This document shows positions 33,706-42,901 of a stretch of 54,012 nt of DNA, one piece after another. Under the pieces are notes generated by a model. That model was not told where the DNA came from. It was given only the letters and a program-made list of their open reading frames with translations, and made no database searches. The position numbers were made by a program, and so were the translations under genes. The DNA comes from Rhodospirillaceae bacterium (GTDB taxonomy: Bacteria; Pseudomonadota; Gammaproteobacteria; Steroidobacterales; Rariloculaceae). How positions within the stretch are numbered: the stretch's first letter is position 1; each line of letters begins with the position of its first letter. The DNA lies in NCBI GenBank assembly GCA_024638465.1, contig JAHEKF010000013.1:1-54012 (forward strand), given 5' to 3'.

Positions 33706-34050
33706 ATGATCGCGGTAATTTTCGAGGTCGAACTGCAAGCCGGAAAAACGAACGATTATCTGGAGATCGCCAGGCAGCTCCATCCGGTCGTCGAGAAGAT
33801 AGATGGATTTATCTCGATCGAACGATTCGAGAGCTTGGCCCAACCCGGGAAACTTCTATCGCTATCCCTTTGGCGCGACGAGGCAGCGGTTCAAGAATGG
33901 CGAAACGTGGCCGAGCACCGGCAAGCGCAGCAAAGCGGCCGAAACGGAATCTTCTCCGATTATCGGCTGCGGATCGCCAGCGTTGTGCGCGACTACGGAA
34001 TGCACGATCGCGACGAGGCCCCGGACGACAGCAAAGCGGCCCATACGTGA
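33706..34050 (+). CDS. Antibiotic biosynthesis monooxygenase (ABM) domain protein
   Basis: A 114-residue protein with the ferredoxin-like ABM fold: MIAVIFEVELQAGKTNDYLE, GFISIERFESLAQPGKLLSLSLWRD and AEHRQAQQSGRNGIFSDYRL. Such domains include cofactor-free quinol monooxygenases and heme-degrading enzymes, but many have no assigned substrate. It is the second gene of a pair with the Tat amidohydrolase and has no export signal. No strong ribosome binding site is visible; translation may be coupled to the upstream gene. Confidence 0.82.
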   Translation: MIAVIFEVELQAGKTNDYLEIARQLHPVVEKIDGFISIERFESLAQPGKLLSLSLWRDEAAVQEWRNVAEHRQAQQSGRNGIFSDYRLRIASVVRDYGMHDRDEAPDDSKAAHT

Positions 34051-34119
34051 TCTTCGTTTCAGTACGCACGAATGCCCGAAACGGGCCGAAATCAACCAGC
34101 TGGCCAGATTCCCTGCATT

Positions 34120-34215
34120 TTAACCGGCAGGCGAGAGGTTATACGCGGCCAGAACCAATCCGACCACGATAAGAACCGTAACGATAAGCATGATGATCAA
34201 CAGGATTCTAGCCAT
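34120..34215 (-). CDS. Candidate 31-residue single-pass membrane peptide (minus strand)
   Basis: ATG 34215 opens a 31-codon frame whose product begins MARILLIIMLIVTVLIVVGL and ends LAAYNLSPAG: one long hydrophobic helix with a single Arg at the N-terminal side. Size and composition match known bacterial micro-membrane proteins. No clear ribosome binding site is seen, so translation is unproven. It lies in the 415-base gap between the ABM gene and the MDR gene. Confidence 0.35.
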   Translation of the reverse strand: MARILLIIMLIVTVLIVVGLVLAAYNLSPAG

Positions 34216-34373
34216 GAGAATGGTCGTATCGTCGCCAGCAAGATCTTCATTCTAAGCGTACCGCAGTAACTCCACGAACATCTGCGCCTGGCCGGCAACA
34301 GAACTCGGCCTTTGCGTAGCAATTAATTAGAATTTTTTCTTCGAACGCCCGAGGGTTTACCGAGATCGGGTTT

Positions 34374-34469
34374 ATGAAAAGAGCATTCGTATCGTTGATT
34401 ATCGCTGGATTCGCGCTCTACGCGTTCGCGGTTCATTATCGCGGTGCCCCAATCGACACCGCGCATTAA
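34374..34469 (+). CDS. Candidate 31-residue membrane peptide (plus strand)
   Basis: ATG 34374 opens a 31-codon frame: MKRAFVSLIIAGFALYAFAV followed by a short polar tail (HYRGAPIDTAH). The N-terminal KR and hydrophobic segment fit a single-pass or signal-like peptide; GAGATCGGG lies just upstream. Its stop overlaps the stop of the convergent MDR gene. Coding is plausible but unproven. Confidence 0.4.
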   Translation: MKRAFVSLIIAGFALYAFAVHYRGAPIDTAH

Positions 34470-35566
34470 TCTTCAAGCGCTATGACGATCTTGCCCAAAT
34501 GCGCGCCGCTTTCCATGTATGCGTAAGCGGCTGGAGCATCCTCGAACGCGAACACACGATCGATTACGGGGCGAAGTTGGTGCTCGGCAAGAAATGCGTT
34601 CATCGATTCGAAATCATCGCGTGAGCCAACGAAAATATTGGTAACGGAACTACCGTTCGGAAGGCTTTCCAGAGGCAGCTCGCCAGCTCGGCCGGACAGG
34701 CCGCCGATGATCGCAACATGCCCATCCAGAGCGAGCGCCTCGAGCGCCCGATTCAGCGTTTCCTGGCCGACCACCTCCAGCACGTGATCCACGCCTGCCC
34801 CGTCCGTGAGGGCAAGAACTTCCGTTTGCCACTCCGGGTAAGTCCTGTAATTGACAGTCCCGACAGCTCCAAGCGACCTGGCCCGTTCAAGCTTGCTGTC
34901 ACTCGAACTCGTAATGACGGGTCTTGCGCCAGCGGCCACCGCGAGCTGCAACCCGAAGATCGAGACACCCCCCGTCCCTTCGAGCAATACCGTATCGCCC
35001 GCCTCGAGGCCGCCGTCAGTGAACAGCGCCCGCCATGCCGTTACAGCGGCGCAAGGCAGCGTCGCGGCCTCCTCGAAAGTCAGGTAATCGGGAATCTCCA
35101 CGAGCCCGTTCTCGTGGCTCAGCACCATCTCCGCCAACATGCCATCGACGCCGCCGCCGCGGGCTGTTGCCATGGCTTCCGCGGTACGTTGCCCGCCGGT
35201 CCAGTCCGCGAAAAACGTTCCTGCTACGCGATCGCCAACGTCGAATCGGCTCACGCCCTGACCGACAGCGATAACTTCGCCTGCTCCGTCTGAGATCGGC
35301 ACGCGGCCCCGCGAACCCGGACGGGCCAGGACATAAAGGTCGCGGTGATTCAGCGACACTGCACGCACACGAACGAGAACCTCGCCCTCTGCTGGTACAG
35401 GTTGGTCGACCTCCCGAACATTCAGTTGCAGGCCATCGGATCCGGGCTCGAGCACATATTGCCGGATGGTTTGGGCGCTCACAGTCGCGGGTGCCGCCGC
35501 ACCGATGGACAGCAGCAGGACGGCGGCGATAATCTGAATCGAGCTTGCCCCTTTAACTGAGTTCAT
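34466..35566 (-). CDS. MDR-family NAD(P)-dependent alcohol dehydrogenase/quinone reductase with an export signal
   Basis: The 366-residue protein is a medium-chain dehydrogenase/reductase: GEVLVRVRAVSLNHRDLYVL, GAGEVIAVGQGVSRFDVGDRVAG, LPCAAVTAWRALF and the Rossmann segment VLLEGTGGVSIFGLQLA. The structural-zinc Cys cluster is absent, as in quinone-reductase-like members. Before this core lies a convincing signal peptide (IQIIAAVLLLSIGAAAPATVSAQ), starting from ATG 35566 with GAGGAG upstream. Export of an NAD(P)H-dependent enzyme is odd because the periplasm has no pyridine nucleotide pool; either a cofactor is acquired before export or the enzyme is tethered or repurposed. Substrate unknown. 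Confidence 0.85.
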   Translation of the reverse strand: MNSVKGASSIQIIAAVLLLSIGAAAPATVSAQTIRQYVLEPGSDGLQLNVREVDQPVPAEGEVLVRVRAVSLNHRDLYVLARPGSRGRVPISDGAGEVIAVGQGVSRFDVGDRVAGTFFADWTGGQRTAEAMATARGGGVDGMLAEMVLSHENGLVEIPDYLTFEEAATLPCAAVTAWRALFTDGGLEAGDTVLLEGTGGVSIFGLQLAVAAGARPVITSSSDSKLERARSLGAVGTVNYRTYPEWQTEVLALTDGAGVDHVLEVVGQETLNRALEALALDGHVAIIGGLSGRAGELPLESLPNGSSVTNIFVGSRDDFESMNAFLAEHQLRPVIDRVFAFEDAPAAYAYMESGAHLGKIVIALED

Positions 35567-35776
35567 CTCCAGCTCCTCGTATTCCAGTAAACCTGTGATG
35601 CGCCTGGTCCGACGACGCAAGCCCTTTTTGGTGGACTGCTCCCGCCCATAGCCGGCATCGATGTCTTCTGATCGCCGATTATCGGGATCGCCCGCCCGGC
35701 GCAGCGAAGTTCATGGACTCGCGATCTATCCATATTATGATGGCAGTCTATCCCGCCGCCGGGCCATGGAGAAAGC

Positions 35777-37015
35777 ATGAGCGGACGATTTCTTAACCTG
35801 TCTTTGCTTGTTCTGACGGTGCTCCTTTCGTCTCAGAGTGGCGCTCAGTCACACTTTGCAGACAACTCGAAAATGGATATCGACGACTATTTGCGCGAAG
35901 CGATCCAAAATAGCTACGTTCCCGGGGTCGTTGCGATGGTCACCGACAGGAACGGCGTCATTTACAGCGGCGCTTTCGGTTTGCGCGACGTGGCACAGGA
36001 TCGTCAGATGACTGTCGATACGATTTTCCGAATCGCGTCGATGACGAAGCCGATCACATCCGTCGCGATAATGATGTTAATCGAAGACGGCGAGCTGGGA
36101 CTGGACGACCCGGCATCCGCATATATCCCCGAGCTCGGCGGGAAATCGGTTTTCGCTACCTTCAACCCGGGCGATAAGAGCTACACGTCTCGCCCTGCTG
36201 CTAGCGAGATAAGCATACGCCATTTGCTAACGCATACTTCCGGGCTCGGTTATTCGTTCGCGAATGAGATCCTGTATGGCCTGGTCGGCAGCATGCGCCC
36301 AAGCCCCAGCACGAGTGACCTCCCGTTGCTTCACGATCCCGGTACGAAGTGGACCTATGGGGAAAGCACGCGAGTTCTTGGAAGGATAGTGGAAATCGTT
36401 TCCGGCTTGCGGCTGGAGCATTTCTTGAAGGAGTACATCTTCGCTCCATTGAATATGACCGATACGGGTTTTTCAGTGCCGGACCGAAAGCGCGATCGGG
36501 TAACGACAGCGCATGCGAAGAACGGACAGATCCTTGTCGAGACGCCGAATCCCTCCGGAGAGCTCGGAGTACCTCCGCGCGGAGACGGCGGCCTGTTTTC
36601 AACGGCAACCGACTATTCCCGGTTTGTACGGATGTTCCTCAATGGCGGAATCGGAGCCGACGGAGCCAGACTCCTGAGCGAGGAAACTATTCGGATCATG
36701 GGCCAGAACCATATCGGACCGTTATACGTTGAGACACAACAGATCTCCGACCATGCCAGAAGCAGGCCATTCCCCGCAGGCGCTGGACGCGACCGCTTTG
36801 GCTTGGGATTCCAGATTACGGGACCACATGAGCTGACTGACATGCGCTCTCCTGGCAGCCTGAGTTGGGCTGGCATCATGAATACGGAATTCTGGATTGA
36901 CCCGGAAAAAGGAATCGGCGGTGTACTACTGATGCAATACCTGCCGTTCTATGACGATGCCGCGATGGACATATTGAATGGCTTTGAGCAGCGCATCTAT
37001 CGCAACCTGGACTAA
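35777..37015 (+). CDS. Serine hydrolase, class C beta-lactamase / D-Ala-D-Ala peptidase family
   Basis: The 412-residue protein has a signal peptide (LNLSLLVLTVLLSSQSGAQ) and a beta-lactamase-fold domain. The SxxK nucleophile motif is RIASMTKPITS (S88, K91); the tyrosine motif is TYGEST, a variant of YxN with Glu in place of the third residue; TLYGLVGS-type loops and LGVPPRGDGGLFSTATDYSRF follow. Members are esterases or peptidases more often than true beta-lactamases. The altered YxN favours an esterase/hydrolase role. It is divergent from the exported MDR gene across a 210-base spacer. Confidence 0.87.
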   Translation: MSGRFLNLSLLVLTVLLSSQSGAQSHFADNSKMDIDDYLREAIQNSYVPGVVAMVTDRNGVIYSGAFGLRDVAQDRQMTVDTIFRIASMTKPITSVAIMMLIEDGELGLDDPASAYIPELGGKSVFATFNPGDKSYTSRPAASEISIRHLLTHTSGLGYSFANEILYGLVGSMRPSPSTSDLPLLHDPGTKWTYGESTRVLGRIVEIVSGLRLEHFLKEYIFAPLNMTDTGFSVPDRKRDRVTTAHAKNGQILVETPNPSGELGVPPRGDGGLFSTATDYSRFVRMFLNGGIGADGARLLSEETIRIMGQNHIGPLYVETQQISDHARSRPFPAGAGRDRFGLGFQITGPHELTDMRSPGSLSWAGIMNTEFWIDPEKGIGGVLLMQYLPFYDDAAMDILNGFEQRIYRNLD

Positions 37016-37089
37016 ATTTTTTTGAGAAACGCTTGCAACGTGCGAACTGCCACCACGATCGCTATTGACTTATCAGGCAGAATTACAGA

Positions 37090-37845
37090 ATGCGAGCTTA
37101 TCCCGCAGATAGATTCGGCGGCGCTCTCCCTCAACCGAGATCGCGCTTGAAAAAGCCGCAGCAAGGCGTTGTCAGACGCTTTGCTCGCTTCTTTGTCCTG
37201 TGTGGATTCCTGATGCTCTTCGCGAGCTGGCTTGTCGTTCTGCCGTTACGCTGGATCGCGCCTCCGACGACGGCTTTCATGCTGCAGGACGAGAGCAATC
37301 GTGAAGCACTACTCTATAACTGGACACCATGGTCCCACATCGGTGCTGCAATGCCGATTGCGGTTGTCGCGGCCGAGGATCAGAAGTTCACCGATCACTC
37401 GGGTTTCGATCTGGACTCGATAAAGCAATCGGTCGAAAATTACGCTGAGGGCGAGTCGCTTCGTGGTGCGTCGACGATCTCGCAGCAAGTGGCGAAAAAC
37501 CTGTACCTCTGGCCAGGAAGAAGCTTTCTCCGAAAAGGGATCGAAGCGTATTTCACTGTTTTGCTCGAAGCTTCGTTGAGCAAGCAAAGAATTCTGGAAA
37601 TTTATCTGAATATCGCCGAACTCGGACCTGGTATTTACGGAGTCGGCGAAGCAAGCCAGTTCTATTTCGGAAAGGAGCCTGCCGAGCTAAGCGACAATGA
37701 AGCCGCCCTGCTTGCAGCGGTCCTGCCGAACCCGAAAAGACTGGACGTAGTCAATCCGTCGTCCTACGTCACGAGCAGACAAAACTGGATCTTTGACCAT
37801 ATGCAGCGCTTGCGCCGAGAGCGCTGGATCGCTTCGTTACGCTGA
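37090..37845 (+). CDS. mtgA: Monofunctional peptidoglycan glycosyltransferase
   Basis: The 251-residue protein has one N-terminal membrane helix (FVLCGFLMLFASWLVVLPL) and a GT51 domain with the motifs VVAAEDQKFTDHSGFD (catalytic Glu), RGASTISQQVAKNLYLWPGR, RKGIEAYFTVLLEASLSKQRILEIYLN and GIYGVGEASQFYFGK. It polymerises lipid II into glycan strands at the inner membrane without a transpeptidase domain. The start at 37090 gives a 35-residue basic cytoplasmic arm; no strong ribosome binding site is seen, so a downstream start is possible. It stands next to the class C hydrolase gene with 74 bases between. Confidence 0.93.
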   Translation: MRAYPADRFGGALPQPRSRLKKPQQGVVRRFARFFVLCGFLMLFASWLVVLPLRWIAPPTTAFMLQDESNREALLYNWTPWSHIGAAMPIAVVAAEDQKFTDHSGFDLDSIKQSVENYAEGESLRGASTISQQVAKNLYLWPGRSFLRKGIEAYFTVLLEASLSKQRILEIYLNIAELGPGIYGVGEASQFYFGKEPAELSDNEAALLAAVLPNPKRLDVVNPSSYVTSRQNWIFDHMQRLRRERWIASLR

Positions 37846-38097
37846 TCGCACCGTAACTCGGCAAGCAAGCTCGATCCATCGCGCCGATTCCATGCCGCTT
37901 CAGAACGTCCCTGCCCGGCCACCCGGCCTGGACCCGAGTGTCCACGATATCGGCTGTCGGTTTTACATATTCTCCGATCTACTGGCGATCGCCGCTCGAG
38001 GTCGTGTTTTCTGCGAGCGGAGTCACAGCGCCAATTTCGGCGGCAGCTGACAATCTACTTTCCGAATACATCGGGGGCACCAATTCGGGAGCGACAG

Positions 38098-39195
38098 TTG
38101 AGCATTCACCGTTTCAGCAGATTCGAAAGCAGGGATTTTTATTCGATCCTGCTCGTGATCTCTGCGTTTCTGGGTGGCTGCGCGATCTTACCGCCTCCGG
38201 AAATATCGCCCGAACCGGGCCCCGACGCTGCAGCAGCGACTGCTGTAGAGATTCCGCCTCAACCCGAAGAGCTTCCCGAACCTCCGGCTCCACCCGTCGA
38301 TACGCAGGCTGAGACGAGCCCGGCACCGCCAGAGCCGGATCCGCCACCTCCTCCTCCACCCGTTAGCGTCGGAATATTACTAAGCGATGATCTTCCTATA
38401 TTCATCTCGGCCGCAGATCAAATCAAACTGCAGCTCGGCGATCGGCCATTCACGGTACACAACCTCGAAGGCGACCCGGCGAACTCGCCGAGTGTCGTCG
38501 AAGAACTCGAGAAATCCCAACCGGATCGTTTGATCGCGATCGGCTTGCTGGCCGCCCAGGTTGGAGCCGAGCTTGAAGGCGTGCCGATGGTGTTCTGCTA
38601 TGTCTTCAACTACGAAGAACACGACTTACTGTCGAGTTCATCGAACGGCGTCAATCTGTTCCCGCCATTTGAGATGCAACTGGAAGCCTGGAAGTCGCTA
38701 TCGCCCGATCTCGATCGCGTCGGCGTCATTGTCGGACCTGCCCAGGAAGCGTTGGTAAACGAGATTCAGCAAGCGACCGAAAACATGGAGATCGAGTTGT
38801 TTGCCCGTGTCGTCAATTCCGATCAGGAAGCACTCTATAGCTTTCAGCGAATTACGCCTGAAATTCAGGGCCTGTGGCTCGTTCCGGACAATCGGATATT
38901 AAGTCCGCGTGTAGTTGGCGAAATGATGGCCTACGCCAAGGAGCATCAAATTCAAATCGTCGTTTTCGGCCGCAAAATGTTGCAAACGGGTGCGCTGATG
39001 GCCGTTACGACGGTGGATGAAGACGTCGCGGCGCAAGTCATCGCACGATTGGATCAGGTAGACGCTGCAGGCCAGTTTGCGGCACCGGCCATGGCTCCCC
39101 TGACGCAGATGAACCTCGATATAAATCGCAACGTTGCGCTGGCGCTGGGATTGGTCGAATCAGAGCAATCCGCTCGACTCGAGCGAATCGAGTAA
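38098..39195 (+). CDS. Substrate-binding-like lipoprotein with proline-rich linker
   Basis: TTG 38098 (GGGAG seven bases upstream) starts a 365-residue lipoprotein: lipobox ISAFLGGC (Cys 28), a proline/glutamate-rich tether to about residue 90 (PPPEISPEPGPDAAA, PEPDPPPPPPPVSV) and a periplasmic-binding fold of the ABC_sub_bind type (VGILLSDDLPIFISAADQIK, RLIAIGLLAAQVGAELEGVPM, RVGVIVGPAQEALVNEIQ, IQIVVFGRKMLQTGALMAV, ending in LTQMNLDINRNVALALGL). No ABC permease or ATPase is near. The next gene, 177 bases on, is a GGDEF-EAL protein with a periplasmic domain, suggesting the lipoprotein relays a ligand signal to it rather than serving transport. Confidence 0.85.
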   Translation: MSIHRFSRFESRDFYSILLVISAFLGGCAILPPPEISPEPGPDAAAATAVEIPPQPEELPEPPAPPVDTQAETSPAPPEPDPPPPPPPVSVGILLSDDLPIFISAADQIKLQLGDRPFTVHNLEGDPANSPSVVEELEKSQPDRLIAIGLLAAQVGAELEGVPMVFCYVFNYEEHDLLSSSSNGVNLFPPFEMQLEAWKSLSPDLDRVGVIVGPAQEALVNEIQQATENMEIELFARVVNSDQEALYSFQRITPEIQGLWLVPDNRILSPRVVGEMMAYAKEHQIQIVVFGRKMLQTGALMAVTTVDEDVAAQVIARLDQVDAAGQFAAPAMAPLTQMNLDINRNVALALGLVESEQSARLERIE

Positions 39196-39372
39196 ATCGT
39201 TCAATGTGGAGATCGCGCTCTGTCTGCACAGCAACAAGATAATCGCAGTACGGGTTTCGTTTCGCTTCCGGAATTCTCGGCCTTAGCCGAACTTCGGCTA
39301 TGGAAGACCGTATCGTCATGGTGCATCCGTAAGGGGCATCTCGCGTCGAAATCTGTTCTCGCAGCCCGCCGG

Positions 39373-41538
39373 ATGCTGACGTCTGCATGGACAAGCGCGC
39401 GAGCTTCGTTTCGGCGACGCAGTCTGGCAGGGGAAATTCTCGCTTTACAGCTAGCCTTCACTGCGGTAATCGCACTGTTCGCCTTCGCCAGCGTCCGATG
39501 GATCTCGGACTGGATGGTCGAGGACAACATGCGGCAATGGGGCGAACAATGGATCACGAGACTCGATGAACTGGGAATGCCCCTTTACGTATCTGACGAT
39601 GCGGAGAAATACATTCGAATCGAGAACTACGCGAACCAATACCCGGAGATATCGTCGATACGCTACTACTCTACAGCCGGGGAACCAGCGCTTACCGACC
39701 TGCCGCATCAGGAGAACGAGAACGTACCTCGGCTGGCACCTCACGTCCTCGACGATCTGGCGAGCGCCACATCGGAACGTAGCACACATCTGATAGAACG
39801 CATCGGTCACGAGCAGCCGCTACTGAGAATCAGCAAGCCTATCTGGACCGAATCGTTAAGCACGGACGGCTTGCTGGATTTCGACCTGACCGATGAGAGC
39901 GCAGTGACGCGAACGCTCGTTGGATTCGTCGAACTTACACTCGACTACACAAGCTACCGGACCAGCCTGTCGAAATACTTTCTTCTGGGAGGAATCGGTT
40001 GCCTCCTGGCTCTACTGCTTCTCACTTCAGCGTCATGGTACGTCTATCGACGCGCACTGCTGCCTCTGTCGCAACTACAAAGCTCACTCGAAGAACTCGC
40101 CAAAGGGCATACCGACATTAAGGTAGAAGCGAGCGGACACACGGAAATCAAGGCTGTCGCAGACGCATTGAATACGACGATTGCAGCGCTGAACGAACGC
40201 GATAAAAAGCTCTGGAACATGGCCAATCATGATCCGCTTACGGGCCTTGTCAACAGACATCGTTTCGAAGAACTGTTCAAAGAAGAACTCGATGGAATCG
40301 CGCTACACGAAACCACCAGTGCATTGCTATTTCTCGATCTGGATCAGTTCAAATACGTCAACGATACCGTAGGCCATGCAGCAGGCGACCGGCTACTTAA
40401 AGATGTCGCCCGTCGCCTCGAGAACATCGTGGGCGAGACGGGCGTAGTCTCGAGATTCGGCGGCGACGAATTTCTCGTCCTCATCAGCGATATCGACCGG
40501 GACGATATTGAGGCCATCTGCCAGCAGTTCGTACAAAATCTCAGGGAACACATATTTCTGGAGAATGGTGAATCGTTCGCCGTTTCCTGTAGCGTTGGAG
40601 CGACCATTGTCGACAAGACCGGTGGCTCGCATACGGATTTGCTCGCGCAGGCAGATTTAGCGTGTTTTCAAGCGAAAGCACTCGGCCGAAACAGAGTGCA
40701 GCTATACGAGGCTTCCGAAACCGGATTACGCCGGATGGCGATCGAGTTGAGCTGGTCGCAAAAAATCAAGGCCGCGCTGCGCGACAATCTCTTCGTACTC
40801 CACTACCAGCCAATTGTTGACATCTATACGGGCGAAGCTGTTCTCTACGAAGGACTGATCCGGATGCAAGGCGAACACGGCGAGCTCATACCGCCTTCCG
40901 CCTTTCTGCCTGCCGCGACCCGCTTCGGTCTGATGACCCAGATAGACGAATGGGTAATTCGGAACGCTATCAAAGACCTTGGTGAATACCGGGCGCGCTA
41001 CGGCGATATCCGCTTCTCACTGAACGTGTCTGGAAGCTTCTTCGCTTCGCAGAAATTCGTTCACAGCATTTTGAACTCACTAGAACGCGAGGGAGTGCCT
41101 TTAGAGGCAGTCGTCCTCGAGATAACCGAACAAGTCGCTGTCGCAAGCTCCGGCGGAGCAGACCAGAGGATGGCTGAACTCGTTCAGCAAGGCCTGAAGT
41201 TCGCGATTGATGATTTCGGTGCCGGTTATAGCTCGTACAACTACTTGAAGACACTACCGGTCAACTACATAAAAATCGATGGCAGTTTTATCAAGGAACT
41301 CGCTGGTGACGAAGTTGATCGCGCAATCGTAGACTCTATCTGCCAGATCGCGAAGGCTACGGGAAAGAAGACCGTGGCGGAACATGTCCAGGACTACGAC
41401 ACGATGGAGATTCTAAGGTCGCTCGGCGTCGACTATGCACAAAGCTATTTACTCGGCACCCCATCGGAAACCTTGGAGCAAGAACCGGCGCAGGTTTATT
41501 CGCCATCAGAAACGAAGAAGACGAGCCGCACCGCATAG
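39373..41538 (+). CDS. Membrane GGDEF-EAL protein controlling cyclic di-GMP
   Basis: The 721-residue protein has two membrane helices flanking a periplasmic domain of about 160 residues, a HAMP segment (YRRALLPLSQLQSSLEELAKG), a GGDEF domain with intact RFGGDEF (GGDEF at 363-367), and an EAL domain. The EAL signature reads YEGL (E493), with the catalytic Glu kept and Ala changed to Gly; other metal and substrate residues (LNVSGSF, LEITE, IDDFGAGYS, YIKIDGSFIKEL) are present. It may make or break c-di-GMP, depending on a periplasmic signal. Its neighbour, a substrate-binding lipoprotein, is a likely sensor partner. Confidence 0.92.
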   Translation: MLTSAWTSARASFRRRSLAGEILALQLAFTAVIALFAFASVRWISDWMVEDNMRQWGEQWITRLDELGMPLYVSDDAEKYIRIENYANQYPEISSIRYYSTAGEPALTDLPHQENENVPRLAPHVLDDLASATSERSTHLIERIGHEQPLLRISKPIWTESLSTDGLLDFDLTDESAVTRTLVGFVELTLDYTSYRTSLSKYFLLGGIGCLLALLLLTSASWYVYRRALLPLSQLQSSLEELAKGHTDIKVEASGHTEIKAVADALNTTIAALNERDKKLWNMANHDPLTGLVNRHRFEELFKEELDGIALHETTSALLFLDLDQFKYVNDTVGHAAGDRLLKDVARRLENIVGETGVVSRFGGDEFLVLISDIDRDDIEAICQQFVQNLREHIFLENGESFAVSCSVGATIVDKTGGSHTDLLAQADLACFQAKALGRNRVQLYEASETGLRRMAIELSWSQKIKAALRDNLFVLHYQPIVDIYTGEAVLYEGLIRMQGEHGELIPPSAFLPAATRFGLMTQIDEWVIRNAIKDLGEYRARYGDIRFSLNVSGSFFASQKFVHSILNSLEREGVPLEAVVLEITEQVAVASSGGADQRMAELVQQGLKFAIDDFGAGYSSYNYLKTLPVNYIKIDGSFIKELAGDEVDRAIVDSICQIAKATGKKTVAEHVQDYDTMEILRSLGVDYAQSYLLGTPSETLEQEPAQVYSPSETKKTSRTA

Positions 41539-41601
41539 CCAGGCTTGAGTCAGCCGACGAAATTCCCTAACGTCGACGGGTCAGTACCCGAAGCTGACGG
41601 A

Positions 41602-42174
41602 TTAGGAAGGATCAGCCTCCCGCGCCATCTCGATCGCTCGCTCTAGTCGAGCGTGCTCACTCTCGGCCAGACCCGAACGAAGATAGTGCTGGACTGCCGT
41701 GTAAACCCGCTCAAGCGCCTCTAGCCGCCGATTCGTCTCGGACGAAGAAGCAGCGTTAACAGGGCCTTCGAGCATATGGTTAACCAGATCGGTCGTTGTT
41801 ATGACACCGATCAGGTGATTTTCCTGATTCACTATCGGCAGCGAGTGAAAACCGCCAGCGGATAGCGTTTTTGCCGCATCTCCTACCGTTCCTCGATCGC
41901 TGATCGTTATCGGATCTTTAGTCATTACGTCCCGAAGGTTATATCGCGCGTCAATGAATGCGGTTGTTACCGAATCATCTTCATCCAACAATGCCGCGTT
42001 GATTTTCAAGATATCCGAAGCGCTGATCATTCCAACAAGATTCTTACCATCGATTATCGGTAGATGATGGAAACGCCCGGAAGAGAGGATGCCCGCAGCA
42101 GCACTGACTGACTCGCTCACATCGAGAGCGATCGGATCTCGATCGACTAACTGAATGATGGGTGTACTGAGCAT
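41602..42174 (-). CDS. CBS-domain pair protein
   Basis: A 190-residue cytoplasmic protein with two CBS domains in tandem: VDRDPIALDVSESVSAAAGILSSGRFHHLPIIDGKNLVGMIS and VMTKDPITISDRGTVGDAAKTLSAGGFHSLPIVNQENHLIGVIT. A helical C-terminal tail (RRLEALERVYTAVQHYLRSG) follows. CBS pairs bind adenine nucleotides and act as energy sensors. I chose ATG 42174 (MLSTPIIQL) because GGCGG lies upstream; GTG 42201 is the other option. It is transcribed convergently with the GGDEF-EAL gene and may be an independent unit. Confidence 0.87.
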   Translation of the reverse strand: MLSTPIIQLVDRDPIALDVSESVSAAAGILSSGRFHHLPIIDGKNLVGMISASDILKINAALLDEDDSVTTAFIDARYNLRDVMTKDPITISDRGTVGDAAKTLSAGGFHSLPIVNQENHLIGVITTTDLVNHMLEGPVNAASSSETNRRLEALERVYTAVQHYLRSGLAESEHARLERAIEMAREADPS

Positions 42175-42496
42175 TGAATCCGCCGTTTCGCCATGTTTCA
42201 CAGTATATAGCTGACCAGTACATGATAACGCGGCTAAGACAGATTACCGCTATACACAGCACGAGCAAAACGCCAGCGATCGCCTTGACTTGACCAGGCA
42301 TCGCCGCACCTTCCGATTGCGACTCCAGTTCCCGATTCACGGTGAGCTGAAACCACAGCGCGTCCGCGCCAGCGAACCCATTATACGAATCACTGCCAAT
42401 CGGTCGAGATGCGCGTCGTTTTTCCCCGCCGGTGAAAATTGACTTGCCACCAGCCTGTTTATAGAGTCCGCTGACGTCTCGGTCAGAGAAATTTAT

Positions 42497-42901
42497 ATGC
42501 GGTTTCGGCGCTTGTCGCTGCACTTACTGGGTCTTGGCCTCGTACTAGTCAGCCGGTTTGTCTGGGCACACCATTCTCCCCTGGCCGAGTTCGACCCGAA
42601 CATGCCTGTCAAGGTCACCGGAACGATACAGAGGGTCGAATGGCAAAATCCGCATGTGTGGTTCTTCGTCGATGTGACCGAAGCCGATGGCACGATAACA
42701 AACTGGGGTTTCTCTACCTGGCCGCCCGGATCGCTGATGCGCAGCGGAGTCACGAAGGACACTTTTAGAATCGGTACGATCGTCAACGTCCAGGGGTCGC
42801 GCGCGCGCGATGGCTCGAATAACTCGTCTACTCAGCGCTTGACGCTCGAAGACGGCACCGCACTGATAGGGTCGCGGGAACAATACCTGGGAGGTCAGTA
42901 A
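42497..42901 (+). CDS. DUF6152 family small exported protein
   Basis: The 134-residue protein has a signal peptide (LHLLGLGLVLVSRFVWA) and the DUF6152 pattern: HHSPLAEFDPNMPVKVTGTI, WQNPHVWFFVDV, NWGFSTWPPGSLMRSGVTKDTF and a beta-rich end. These are small OB-like proteins of unknown role, often beside amidohydrolases or oxidoreductases. The stop overlaps the next start by one base (TAATG), so it is coupled to the lipoprotein amidohydrolase. A related domain occurs at the N-terminus of the protein at the right end of this window. Confidence 0.85.
   Translation: MRFRRLSLHLLGLGLVLVSRFVWAHHSPLAEFDPNMPVKVTGTIQRVEWQNPHVWFFVDVTEADGTITNWGFSTWPPGSLMRSGVTKDTFRIGTIVNVQGSRARDGSNNSSTQRLTLEDGTALIGSREQYLGGQ

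Noticed and set aside
34072-34269. Plus-strand frame opposite the 31-residue peptide
   Set aside because: Strongly polar, repetitive His/Asp/Asn composition expected from the antisense of a hydrophobic frame.
37846-38097. Possible extra gene between mtgA and the lipoprotein gene
   Set aside because: Frames here are short, begin inside mtgA and have no coding features.
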